From: Pseudomonadota bacterium
Lineage (GTDB): Bacteria; Pseudomonadota; Alphaproteobacteria; Acetobacterales; Acetobacteraceae
DNA length: 23,759 nt
Assembly: GCA_021784255.1 (NCBI GenBank)
Contig: JAJXSZ010000010.1
Coordinates: 1-23,759, forward strand
Direction of reading: 5' to 3'
The notes below the pieces were generated by a model. The model saw only the letters and a list, made by a program, of their open reading frames with translations, was not told the origin of the DNA and made no database searches. Below are positions 7,109-13,832 of this stretch, one piece after another; positions within the stretch are counted from its first letter, which is position 1; each line of letters begins with the position of its first letter. A program made the translations under genes and the position numbers.

Positions 7109-9430
7109 ATGGAAAAATTTGGTCTTGCCCAGCCTGTCCGCCGTGTCGAGGACCCGCGCCTGCTGAAGGGGGCAGGCAGCTACACGGACGACATCCAGCT
7201 GCCGGGCACGGCCCATGGCGTGGTCCTGCGCAGCCCGCATGCGGCAGCGGCGCTGCGCTCCACGGATACGGCAGCGGCCAGGGCCATGCCCGGTGTGCTG
7301 GCGGTCTACGTCGCAGCCGATCTCGATGCGGACGGCATTGGCACCCTGCCATGCGCCGCGACGGTGAAGAACCGCGACGGCAGCGCCCAGGTCGTTCCGG
7401 AGCGGCCAGTGCTGGCGCGCGACGGCGTGCATCATGTCGGCACGCCGGTCGCGTTCGTGGTTGCCGAGACGCTGAAGCAGGCACGCGACGCGGCCGAGGC
7501 GATCATCGTCGATTACGACACTCGCCCCGCGGTGACGGACCTCGGCGCGGCGATGGACGCGGGCCAGCCCCAGGTGTGGCCGCAGGCACCGCGCAACGTC
7601 TGCTTCGACTGGGAGATCGGCGACAGGGCGGCGGTGGAAGCGGAATTTGCCAGGGCGGCGCATGTCACGCGGCTCAGCGTGGTCAACAACCGCATCGTGG
7701 TGAACTCGATGGAGGCACGTGCGGCGCTCGCCTCCTATGACGCGGCGAGCCAGCGGTGGACGCTGCGCACCAACACCCAGGGCGGCTGGAGCCTGAAAGG
7801 CTTCCTCGGCAACGATGTCTTCAAGGTCGATCCCGACCGGTTTCGCATCATCACCCCCGACGTGGGCGGCGGCTTTGGCATGAAGCTGTTCCTCTACCCC
7901 GAACAGGTGCTGACCTGCTACGCCGCGCGCAAGTTGGGCCGGCCGGTGAAATGGGCCTCCGAGCGCACGGAGGCGTTTCTTTCCGACAGCCATGGACGCG
8001 ACAACATCACGCTTGGCGAGCTTGCCGTCGACAAGGACGGCATATTTCTTGCGTTACGAACCCGTAACGTTGCCAACATGGGCGCGTATCTCTCGAACTA
8101 CGCTCCCTACATCCCGACTAGCGCGGGCACCGGCGTGCTCGCCAGCGTCTACGGGTTCAAGGCGGTCTATGCCAATGTGATCGGCGTCTTCACCAACACG
8201 GTGCCGGTCGATGCCTATCGCGGCGCGGGGCGGCCGGAGGCGAATTATCTCGTCGAGCGGCTGGTCGATGCCGTGGCGCGGGAGATGAAGATCGACCGCG
8301 TGGCGTTGCGCCGGCGCAACATGGTGACGCCTGACCAGATGCCCTACCGCACGCCCATGGGCAAGCTGTACGACTCCGGCGATTTCCGCGTCGTCCTCGA
8401 CCACGCGCTCGAGGCCGTCGACTGGGCCGGGTTCGAGCGGCGGCGCGCAGAAGCGGCGCAGCGCGGCAAGCGGCGCGGCATCGGCATGGCCTACTACCTC
8501 GAGGCGACGGGCGGTGGGCCGACGGAGCGCGCCGAGATCCGTTTTGCCGATGACGGGTTCGTCGATGTCTATGTCGGCACGCAATCCACCGGCCAGGGCC
8601 ACGAGACCGCCTATGTGCAGCTGACAGTCGACCGGCTTGGCGTGCCGGGCGAGAAGGTGCGGGTGCGTCAGGGCGACACCGACACCATTCCAGAGGGCGG
8701 TGGCACCGGCGGCGCGCGCAGCCTCTATTCGGAGGGGCAGGCGATCCTGGCGACGGCGGCGACGGTGATCGAACGAGGGCGCAAGGCCGCGTCCGAGGCG
8801 ATGGAGGCGGCGCCAGCCGACATCGTGTTCGAGGTCGGGCGGTTTTCCATCGTCGGGACCGACCGCGGCGTGGGGATCATGGAACTTGCGGCGCAGCAGC
8901 GCGCACGCGCCGCGAAGGGCGAGGACGTGACGACGCTCGATGCCGCGGAAGTGGCGGAAATCAAGGCGCACACCTTCCCCAACGGCTGCCACATCGCCGA
9001 GGTCGAGGTCGATCCCGAAACCGGGGTGACCGACCTCGTGCGCTATTGCGTGACCGACGATGTCGGCAAGGCGGTCAATCCGATGATCGTGCGCGGCCAG
9101 GTGCATGGCGGTGTGGCGCAAGGCTTCGGCCAGGCGATCCTGGAGCGGACGGCCTATGATGCGGCTTCGGGCCAGCTGCTTTCGGGCAGCCTGATGGATT
9201 ACGCGGTGCCGCGGGCCGACGATCTGCCGGACATCGACGTCGAGTTCGTCGAGGTCCCGTGCGGCACCAACCCGCTCGGCGTGAAGGGTGCGGGCGAGGC
9301 CGGCGCCGTCGGCAGTCCGCCGGCGGTGATCAACGCGCTGGTCGATGCGCTGTCGCCGCTTGGCGTCTCCCATATCGATATGCCTGCGACCCCCGAGCAG
9401 ATCTGGCGGGCGGTCGCGAAGGCCGCCTAG
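7109..9430 (+). CDS. Molybdopterin-binding hydroxylase large subunit (CoxL form II / aldehyde oxidase-like)
   Basis: This 773-residue protein is the molybdenum-cofactor subunit of a xanthine dehydrogenase / aldehyde oxidase / CO dehydrogenase-type enzyme. It has an N-terminal Ald_Xan_dh domain (VRRVEDPRLLKGAGSYTDDI) and then a MoCo-binding domain with GGGFGMK (253-259), AYRGAGR (369-375), TGQGHET (494-500) and the catalytic base Glu730 in VKGAGEAGAVGSP. AYRGAGR is the loop of form II CoxL-like enzymes; true aerobic CO dehydrogenase has AYRCSFR, so CO oxidation is unlikely. Such enzymes normally work with an iron-sulfur and an FAD subunit, neither of which is encoded beside it. The end codon TAG is also the first base triplet of a repeat element. 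The substrate is probably an aldehyde or N-heterocycle, but that is not determinable here. Confidence 0.9.
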   Translation: MEKFGLAQPVRRVEDPRLLKGAGSYTDDIQLPGTAHGVVLRSPHAAAALRSTDTAAARAMPGVLAVYVAADLDADGIGTLPCAATVKNRDGSAQVVPERPVLARDGVHHVGTPVAFVVAETLKQARDAAEAIIVDYDTRPAVTDLGAAMDAGQPQVWPQAPRNVCFDWEIGDRAAVEAEFARAAHVTRLSVVNNRIVVNSMEARAALASYDAASQRWTLRTNTQGGWSLKGFLGNDVFKVDPDRFRIITPDVGGGFGMKLFLYPEQVLTCYAARKLGRPVKWASERTEAFLSDSHGRDNITLGELAVDKDGIFLALRTRNVANMGAYLSNYAPYIPTSAGTGVLASVYGFKAVYANVIGVFTNTVPVDAYRGAGRPEANYLVERLVDAVAREMKIDRVALRRRNMVTPDQMPYRTPMGKLYDSGDFRVVLDHALEAVDWAGFERRRAEAAQRGKRRGIGMAYYLEATGGGPTERAEIRFADDGFVDVYVGTQSTGQGHETAYVQLTVDRLGVPGEKVRVRQGDTDTIPEGGGTGGARSLYSEGQAILATAATVIERGRKAASEAMEAAPADIVFEVGRFSIVGTDRGVGIMELAAQQRARAAKGEDVTTLDAAEVAEIKAHTFPNGCHIAEVEVDPETGVTDLVRYCVTDDVGKAVNPMIVRGQVHGGVAQGFGQAILERTAYDAASGQLLSGSLMDYAVPRADDLPDIDVEFVEVPCGTNPLGVKGAGEAGAVGSPPAVINALVDALSPLGVSHIDMPATPEQIWRAVAKAA

Positions 9431-9554
9431 AGCCAGATCCGACCAGATAGAATCATCTGGCCGGATGTCCTGCTCTGGGAAGCTTAGAATCCCGAGCAAC
9501 GCATCTCCGGTCTGCCTGAGCCGGTCAGGCTCAACAGATCGGTGGGTGCTCTAG
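9427..9554 (+). repeat. Stop-codon-associated intergenic repeat, copy 1
   Basis: This 128-bp element starts with CTAGAGC and ends with its exact reverse complement GCTCTAG, so it has MITE-like termini. Its first TAG is the stop codon of the molybdopterin subunit gene. An internal hairpin pairs ATCCGACCAGAT with ATCTGGCCGGAT around a six-base loop (11 of 12 pairs), and a second small hairpin is TGAGCC/GGCTCA near 9517-9533. The core at 9428-9532 aligns by hand with the minus strand of 16766-16868 at roughly 80 percent identity, including the identical block CCGGTCTGCCTGAGCCGG. No coding capacity is apparent. Confidence 0.75.
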
Positions 9555-9561
9555 CGGCCGA

Positions 9562-9593
9562 CGCCCGACCGGATGGTCCCATCCGGTCGGGTG
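9562..9593. terminator. 13-bp-stem palindrome between convergent genes
   Basis: CCCGACCGGATGG (9564-9576) and its perfect complement CCATCCGGTCGGG (9579-9591) are separated by only two bases. One G-T and one C-G pair can extend the stem. It lies between the convergent molybdopterin subunit and PadR genes and is symmetrical, so it could serve as a bidirectional terminator, though there is no U-tract. Its CCGACC/GGTCGG arms echo the hairpin inside the adjacent repeat. Confidence 0.55.
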
Positions 9594-9610
9594 CTGCGCT
9601 CCCGGTTCGT

Positions 9611-10189
9611 TCAGCTGCGCTCGATCGCAATGACCGCCGTATCGAGCGCGGTGGCGATGCTCTCGGCCGCTTCCGGCGACAGCGGACCGCGCCCGAGCCG
9701 CAGGCGCAGCGCGAGCTTGAGGTTCTCCATCGCCCGCAGCACCGGGGCCGGAACGCCTGGCCGACCCTCGCCGCCGCTGCCAAGCCTTGCCTCCAGCGCC
9801 TCCAGGGCCGGGCGGTTGGCGGTCAGGAAGGCCTCGCCCTCGGCGGTGATGCGGTAGCGCTTGCGCCCGCCATCGGCGGTGTCGAGTGCCACGAAGCCCA
9901 TATCCTCGAGCCAGGCCAGCGTCGGGTAGATGACGCCCGGGCTCGGGCTGTAGGTGCCGCCGAAGCGCTCCTCGATGCCCTTCATCAGTTCGTAGCCATG
10001 CCGGGGTTCCCCGGCGATCATGGCCAGTGCCAGCAGGCGCAGCTCGCCATGGTCGAAGGGACGTCGGCGGCCGAAACCGTGGCGGTGACGGTGGGGTCCA
10101 TGCCCGTGGCGGTGCTCCTGGCGATCATCGAGACCATCCTCGGAGCGGGCGAAACGGCGGCCGAAGCCGCAGCTATTGGTGTGGTTCAT
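9611..10189 (-). CDS. PadR-family regulator with His-rich N-terminus (YqjI-like)
   Basis: This 192-residue regulator has a PadR winged helix at about 48-115: FDHGELRLLALAMIAG, HGYELMKGIEERF, then SPSPGVIYPTLAWLEDMGFV with the wing GGRKRYRIT. A C-terminal helical dimerisation region follows. Residues 24-47 are rich in histidine (26, 28, 30, 33, 35, 37, 47), with His3 and Cys7 further upstream. This architecture resembles E. coli YqjI, a nickel-responsive PadR repressor with a His/Cys-rich N-terminal extension, so metal sensing is likely. No alternative start codon exists before the DNA-binding domain. The gene has no Shine-Dalgarno sequence and its promoter's -10 box ends six bases before the ATG, indicating a leaderless transcript. 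It follows the mbfA-flippase-glycosyltransferase genes on the same strand. Confidence 0.88.
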   Translation of the reverse strand: MNHTNSCGFGRRFARSEDGLDDRQEHRHGHGPHRHRHGFGRRRPFDHGELRLLALAMIAGEPRHGYELMKGIEERFGGTYSPSPGVIYPTLAWLEDMGFVALDTADGGRKRYRITAEGEAFLTANRPALEALEARLGSGGEGRPGVPAPVLRAMENLKLALRLRLGRGPLSPEAAESIATALDTAVIAIERS

Positions 10190-10240
10190 GGATTCGATAT
10201 AGCTTAGATATATCGAATGTCAAGATATATCGAAACTATG
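10190..10240 (-). promoter_or_regulatory. PadR promoter with three operator-like half-sites
   Basis: This AT-rich island stands out in GC-rich surroundings. On the minus strand it has a perfect -35 TTGACA (plus-strand 10218-10223), a 16-base spacer and TATATC as -10 (10196-10201), only six bases from the ATG. The promoter is overlaid by an inverted repeat TTCGATATA (10193-10201) / TATATCGAA (10209-10217). A further copy of the GATATATCGAA half-site at 10224-10234 starts 17 bases after the one at 10207-10217. Autoregulation by the encoded PadR protein, with occlusion of -10 and -35, is the obvious inference. Confidence 0.7.
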
Positions 10241-11312
10241 TCGCCGCCGCGAGGCTCGCCATCGGATCGCGCCAGAGCGTCGCGTGGGAGGCGAACATCG
10301 CCTCCTGGTCATAGACCGCCTCGGCGCGGGCCCGGTTGGCGGCGCCGAGCCGGTCGCGGAGAGCCGGGTCGGCGAGCAGGGTGGCCAGCGCGTCGGCGAG
10401 CGCTTCGGGCGCGCGCGCGGTCAGGAAGGGGCGGTTGGGTTCGGCCACCATCGCCCCAACGTCGCCGACGGCGGTCGCCGCGATGGGCAGCCCGGCGGCC
10501 ATGGCCTCGAGCACCGAGAGCGGCATCTGTTCGGTGTCGGAGGAAAGGGCGAAGACGGTCATGCGCGCATAGAGCGGGGCGGGGTCGGCGATGGGGCCGG
10601 TGAATTCGGCGTCGAGGCCGAACTGGCGCGCCAGCGCTTCCAGTGTGTCGCGTTGCGGGCCGTCGCCCACGACCAGCAGGCGGTGCGCAGCGCTGCGCGC
10701 GGCGATCGCGCTCGCATGCAGCAGGCGGGCGAGGTTCTTTTCCGGGCGCAGTCCGGCGACGGTGCCCACGACCGCCGGCCCTGGCGGGCGCAGCGCGGGC
10801 GCGAAGCGGACCAGGTCCACGCCGTTGGCGACGTAGAGCGGGTCGAGCCGCCATTGCTCGCGGGCGATGCGTTCGAGGTTGCGCGAGGGAACCAGCAGGC
10901 GGGCGCGGCGCAGCAGGAGGCGGCGGGCAAGGACGCGGCGCGGCAGTTGGCGGTCACGCTCCTCCGGCCCGAAGCCGTCCTCCATGTGCAGGTGCGGCAC
11001 ATGCGGCAGGTGGTTGGCAATCGCCCATTCGATGGTGCCCCAGTTGCTGGTAACCAGCGCCGTGGGGCGGAGGGCGCGCAGCAATGTGCGCATCGCACGC
11101 AGCGTGCCGCGGGTATCACCCTTGCGGATGGCGAACGCGGGGAAGGTGACGTCGAGCCCGGGGTCGAGCAGGTGGCGCGCGTCGGTGATGCCATCCATGG
11201 CGACGACGGCGTGGCGAAAATCGCGCTCCCAGCGATTGGCGATGGCCGCGAAGCGGCGCTGGGCGCCGCCCGTCGTGAAGCTGGGGAAAGCGTGCAGGAG
11301 CAGCGGCGTCAT
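10236..11312 (-). CDS. Family 4-type glycosyltransferase
   Basis: This 358-residue GT-B enzyme would transfer a sugar from a nucleotide donor at the cytoplasmic face of the membrane. The N-terminal acceptor domain begins PLLLHAFPSFTTGGAQRR. The linker and donor domain show VGTVAGLRPEKNLARLL (182-198), LLVVGDGPQRDTLEAL and the E-x7-E donor signature Glu261-Glu269 in TEQMPLSVLEAMAAGLP. The frame is open to about 13124, but the ATG at 11312 overlaps the preceding flippase stop by four bases (ATGA), so translation is coupled. Together with the flippase it belongs to a surface polysaccharide or glycolipid pathway. The sugar and acceptor are not deducible. Its stop lies directly against the PadR promoter. 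Confidence 0.87.
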   Translation of the reverse strand: MTPLLLHAFPSFTTGGAQRRFAAIANRWERDFRHAVVAMDGITDARHLLDPGLDVTFPAFAIRKGDTRGTLRAMRTLLRALRPTALVTSNWGTIEWAIANHLPHVPHLHMEDGFGPEERDRQLPRRVLARRLLLRRARLLVPSRNLERIAREQWRLDPLYVANGVDLVRFAPALRPPGPAVVGTVAGLRPEKNLARLLHASAIAARSAAHRLLVVGDGPQRDTLEALARQFGLDAEFTGPIADPAPLYARMTVFALSSDTEQMPLSVLEAMAAGLPIAATAVGDVGAMVAEPNRPFLTARAPEALADALATLLADPALRDRLGAANRARAEAVYDQEAMFASHATLWRDPMASLAAAT

Positions 11313-12766
11313 GCGTGACGATGAAACAGGGCAAGGAAATCGGTCTCGGCGGCACGGGGTTTTCCGGCGGCGAGCCAGGCCAGCGAGAGGGTCGCGGCAT
11401 AGGCCGCCATGCCGGCCGCGATACCGGCGAGAAGGGCGGGGAGCGGCGCGGTGACGAGATGGAGCGTCGGCCATACGGCGAGCGCCATGGCGGCGGCCCC
11501 GAGCGCCGGGCGCCACAGCGCCGTGACGAGGCCGCGCAGGGAACCGTCCGTGCCGCCCAGGGCGATGCGGATCGTCAGCAAGTCCTCGAGCACGACCGAG
11601 CCCGCGACGGCTGCGCCCGCGCCGATGATGCCGGCGCCCGGGATCAGAAGGGCGAGCAGCACGACGCGCGCCGCTGCGGCGACGGCGGTGATGGCGAAGA
11701 TCGTTTGCAGCCGACCTTCGGCGAGAAACTGCGTGAGGCCGAGCAGGCCAAAAGTGCTGGCGCCGCCGGCGAGCGCCAGGATTTGCAGCGCCGGCACGGC
11801 AGCTTCCCAGCCCGAACCGAACCCGAGCCGGACCAATGGGTGTGCCACCAAGGCGATGCCGACGCCGCCGGGCAGCGTCACGATGGCGGCGACCGCAGCG
11901 ACGCGCAGCCACGTCCGCGACGCTCCCGCGGCCGGGCCGGATGCCAGCGCCGGATAGACGGCGCGCGTCGTCGGTTCCAGCAATTCCGTCGTCGGCATCG
12001 CCGCGATTTCGGCGGCAACGCTGAACAGGCCGGCCGCACCGGTCCCGGCGAGCCCGCCGACCAGCAGGATGGGGCCGCGCTGGCGGACCAGCATGGCAAG
12101 CGCCGTGAGCCACGACCACAGCGAGACCGGGGCAAGCGACCGCCAGGCGGCGAGGGAGAGGCGCGGACGCATCGGGTGCATGAGCCACGATGCCGCGCAT
12201 TGTGCCGCGCGCTGCACCAGCATGCCGGCGACGAGGGCCAGGTAGGAATGCAGGATCAGCGCCGCGGCGATGTTGACGGCGATGCCGAGGAGCCTGGGCG
12301 CCAGTTGCAGCCGCACATCGAGGTCGAAGCGCAGCGTCCGGCGCCATTCGACAGGGCCGATATTCGTCGCGCCGTCGAACACCGCCCCGATCGCCAGCGC
12401 GACCATGACGACGGTGATCCGCCGGTCGCCAAAGAAGCGTGCCGCGGGCAGCGCGAGGAGGAGCAACAACGCGGCGATGAGCAGGGCGCGGGCAAGCGAC
12501 AAGGTGAAGCCGGTGTCCCAAAGCGGGGCCGGATCGCGAGCGCGGATCAGTGCGTCCTCGGTGCCGAGATGGGTGAGGTGGTCGAGCGATTGGGCGAGGC
12601 CGGCACCAAGGGCGATGATGCCGAAATCCGATGGCTTGAGCAGGCGCGCCAGTATGGCGATGCTGATGATGCCCAGACCGCGTGAGGCGAAGCGCCAGCC
12701 GATGGTCCAAAGCGAGCCTCCCGCCGCACGGGCGAGGGAGGCTGGTTCCGCGCTGCCCGCTGGCAA
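11309..12766 (-). CDS. Polysaccharide flippase, MOP superfamily (Wzx-like)
   Basis: This 485-residue membrane protein is made almost entirely of hydrophobic helices, typical of the MOP/MVF superfamily that flips lipid-linked sugars to the periplasm. The N-terminus (GGSLWTIGWRFASRGLGIIS, then ILARLLKPSDFGIIALG) is the hallmark of Wzx/WzxC-type polysaccharide exporters. The only start consistent with the frame is TTG at 12766. It comes a single codon after the in-frame TGA of the upstream mbfA gene (TGA CCC TTG), and I see no Shine-Dalgarno sequence, so ribosome reinitiation is likely. The downstream glycosyltransferase gene overlaps its stop by four bases. The specific substrate is unknown. 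Confidence 0.87.
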   Translation of the reverse strand: MPAGSAEPASLARAAGGSLWTIGWRFASRGLGIISIAILARLLKPSDFGIIALGAGLAQSLDHLTHLGTEDALIRARDPAPLWDTGFTLSLARALLIAALLLLLALPAARFFGDRRITVVMVALAIGAVFDGATNIGPVEWRRTLRFDLDVRLQLAPRLLGIAVNIAAALILHSYLALVAGMLVQRAAQCAASWLMHPMRPRLSLAAWRSLAPVSLWSWLTALAMLVRQRGPILLVGGLAGTGAAGLFSVAAEIAAMPTTELLEPTTRAVYPALASGPAAGASRTWLRVAAVAAIVTLPGGVGIALVAHPLVRLGFGSGWEAAVPALQILALAGGASTFGLLGLTQFLAEGRLQTIFAITAVAAAARVVLLALLIPGAGIIGAGAAVAGSVVLEDLLTIRIALGGTDGSLRGLVTALWRPALGAAAMALAVWPTLHLVTAPLPALLAGIAAGMAAYAATLSLAWLAAGKPRAAETDFLALFHRHA

Positions 12767-12769
12767 GGG

Positions 12770-13726
12770 TCAGCCGCTGCCGATCAGGATGCCGGCGGCG
12801 AACACCAGCGCGCCACCGAACCCGATCTGCATCGCCGCCGAGACCGGGGGGGTGTCCATGTATTTCCAGCGCACCCAGGAGATGATGGCCAGTTCGATCA
12901 CGACGACGATGATGGCAGCCACGGTCGCGGTCATGAATTGTGGGATCAGGAACGGCAGCGTATGGCCGATCCCGCCGGCGGCGGTCATCAGGCCGCAGAT
13001 CAGCCCGCGCACCCAGGGCGCGCCGCGGCCGGTGAGGCTGCCATTGTCCGACAGCGCCTCGGCGAAACCCATCGAGATACCGGCGCCGATCGTGGCGGCA
13101 AGACCGACCAGAAACGCCTCCCACGACGAATGGGTGGCAAAGGCGGCGGCAAACACCGGCGCCAGCGTGGAGACCGATCCGTCCATCAGTCCCGCCAGGC
13201 CCGGCTGAATCACGCGCAGCAGGAACATGCGGCGCGCTGCCTCGTCCTCGGCGTGGCGCACGTCCGGCGTGAGGTTCGCCGCCACCAGCTTCTCGGCCAT
13301 GTGCTCGTGCGAATCCTCGGCGGCGGCGAGGTCGCCCAGCAGCTTGCGGATCGAAGCGTCGGTGCTGCGGCTGGCCGCACGGCGGTAGAAGCGCGCGGTT
13401 TCCAGTTCCATCAGCTCGGCTTGTTCGCGCACCTTGTCGAGCGGCAGCGGGCGCAGCTGCCAGACCGGCCGGCGGGAGACGAAGCCGCGCACATCCTGTC
13501 GGCGGATCAGCGGAATGTGCTCGCCGAATTTATGGACATAGAGATCGAGCAGCCGGCGGCGGTGCTCGTTCTCCTCTCCGGCCATCTCGGTGAAGACGTT
13601 GGCGGAGGCGGGATAATTGTCCCGCAGGCCGTCGGCGAAGTCCATGTAGATGCGCCCGTCTTCCTCCTCGCTGGCGATGGCGAGGGCCAGGATCTCGCGC
13701 TCGGACAGTTCGTCGAAATCGCGCAT
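12770..13726 (-). CDS. mbfA: Ferritin-like/VIT1 fusion, membrane-bound iron exporter MbfA
   Basis: This 318-residue two-domain protein has a cytoplasmic rubrerythrin/ferritin-like domain (about 1-150) fused to a VIT1/CCC1 transporter domain (about 165-318). Di-iron ligands are visible as Glu20, Glu52-x-x-His55 (EENEH), Glu107/Glu109 and Glu137-x-x-His140 (AEDSHEHM). The transporter part has LAGLMDGSVSTLAPVFAAAF, GISMGFAEALSD and three or four further helices. This order and length match MbfA of Bradyrhizobium and Agrobacterium, which exports iron and protects against iron and peroxide stress. The ATG at 13726 is preceded by GGAAG. In rhizobia mbfA is controlled by Irr, but I see no clear iron control element in the 106-base upstream gap. 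The gene leads a unit with a flippase and glycosyltransferase, an unexpected partnership. Confidence 0.88.
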   Translation of the reverse strand: MRDFDELSEREILALAIASEEEDGRIYMDFADGLRDNYPASANVFTEMAGEENEHRRRLLDLYVHKFGEHIPLIRRQDVRGFVSRRPVWQLRPLPLDKVREQAELMELETARFYRRAASRSTDASIRKLLGDLAAAEDSHEHMAEKLVAANLTPDVRHAEDEAARRMFLLRVIQPGLAGLMDGSVSTLAPVFAAAFATHSSWEAFLVGLAATIGAGISMGFAEALSDNGSLTGRGAPWVRGLICGLMTAAGGIGHTLPFLIPQFMTATVAAIIVVVIELAIISWVRWKYMDTPPVSAAMQIGFGGALVFAAGILIGSG

Positions 13727-13800
13727 GGATGCTTCCAGTACGAGTAGCTTCCCTAGATGCCGCCGAAGTCCGACCGCAGCAAGGGCGAGACGAAACGATA

Positions 13801-13817
13801 CGGCGGCAGCGCCGCCG
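13801..13817 (-). terminator. Hairpin after the dadA-like gene
   Basis: CGGCGGC and GCCGCCG form a perfect seven-pair stem with a three-base loop, 15 bases past the stop of the DadA-like gene. On the minus strand it is followed by a moderately T-rich TATCGTTTCGTC. This is a plausible terminator for purH-dadA, separating it from mbfA. Confidence 0.45.
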
Positions 13818-13832
13818 CGTCACGGCTTGCGT

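Noticed and set aside
5622..7484. 620-residue minus-strand open frame opposite the RND pump
   Set aside because: It is rich in Arg, His, Pro and Ala with no recognisable domain and mirrors the high third-position GC of the pump gene, so it is a shadow frame.
7109..9430. Aerobic CO dehydrogenase large subunit (coxL form I)
   Set aside because: The active-site loop is AYRGAGR rather than the AYRCSFR needed for the copper-molybdenum site, and no coxS or coxM gene is adjacent.
8054..9499. 481-residue minus-strand open frame opposite the molybdopterin subunit
   Set aside because: It has composition typical of an antisense shadow and no motif, while the plus strand encodes a full-length conserved enzyme.
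11315..12685. 456-residue plus-strand frame across the flippase gene
   Set aside because: The extremely charged Gly/Arg/Asp/Gln composition is characteristic of the antisense of a hydrophobic membrane protein.
10236..13124. 962-residue frame suggesting a fused glycosyltransferase
   Set aside because: Only the C-terminal 358 residues are a glycosyltransferase. The rest overlaps the flippase and part of mbfA in another frame and has no homology-like pattern.
13727..13832. Iron control element (Irr box) upstream of mbfA
   Set aside because: I looked for an AT-rich TTAGAA/TTCTAA-type palindrome on both strands and found none; absence by eye does not exclude a diverged site.
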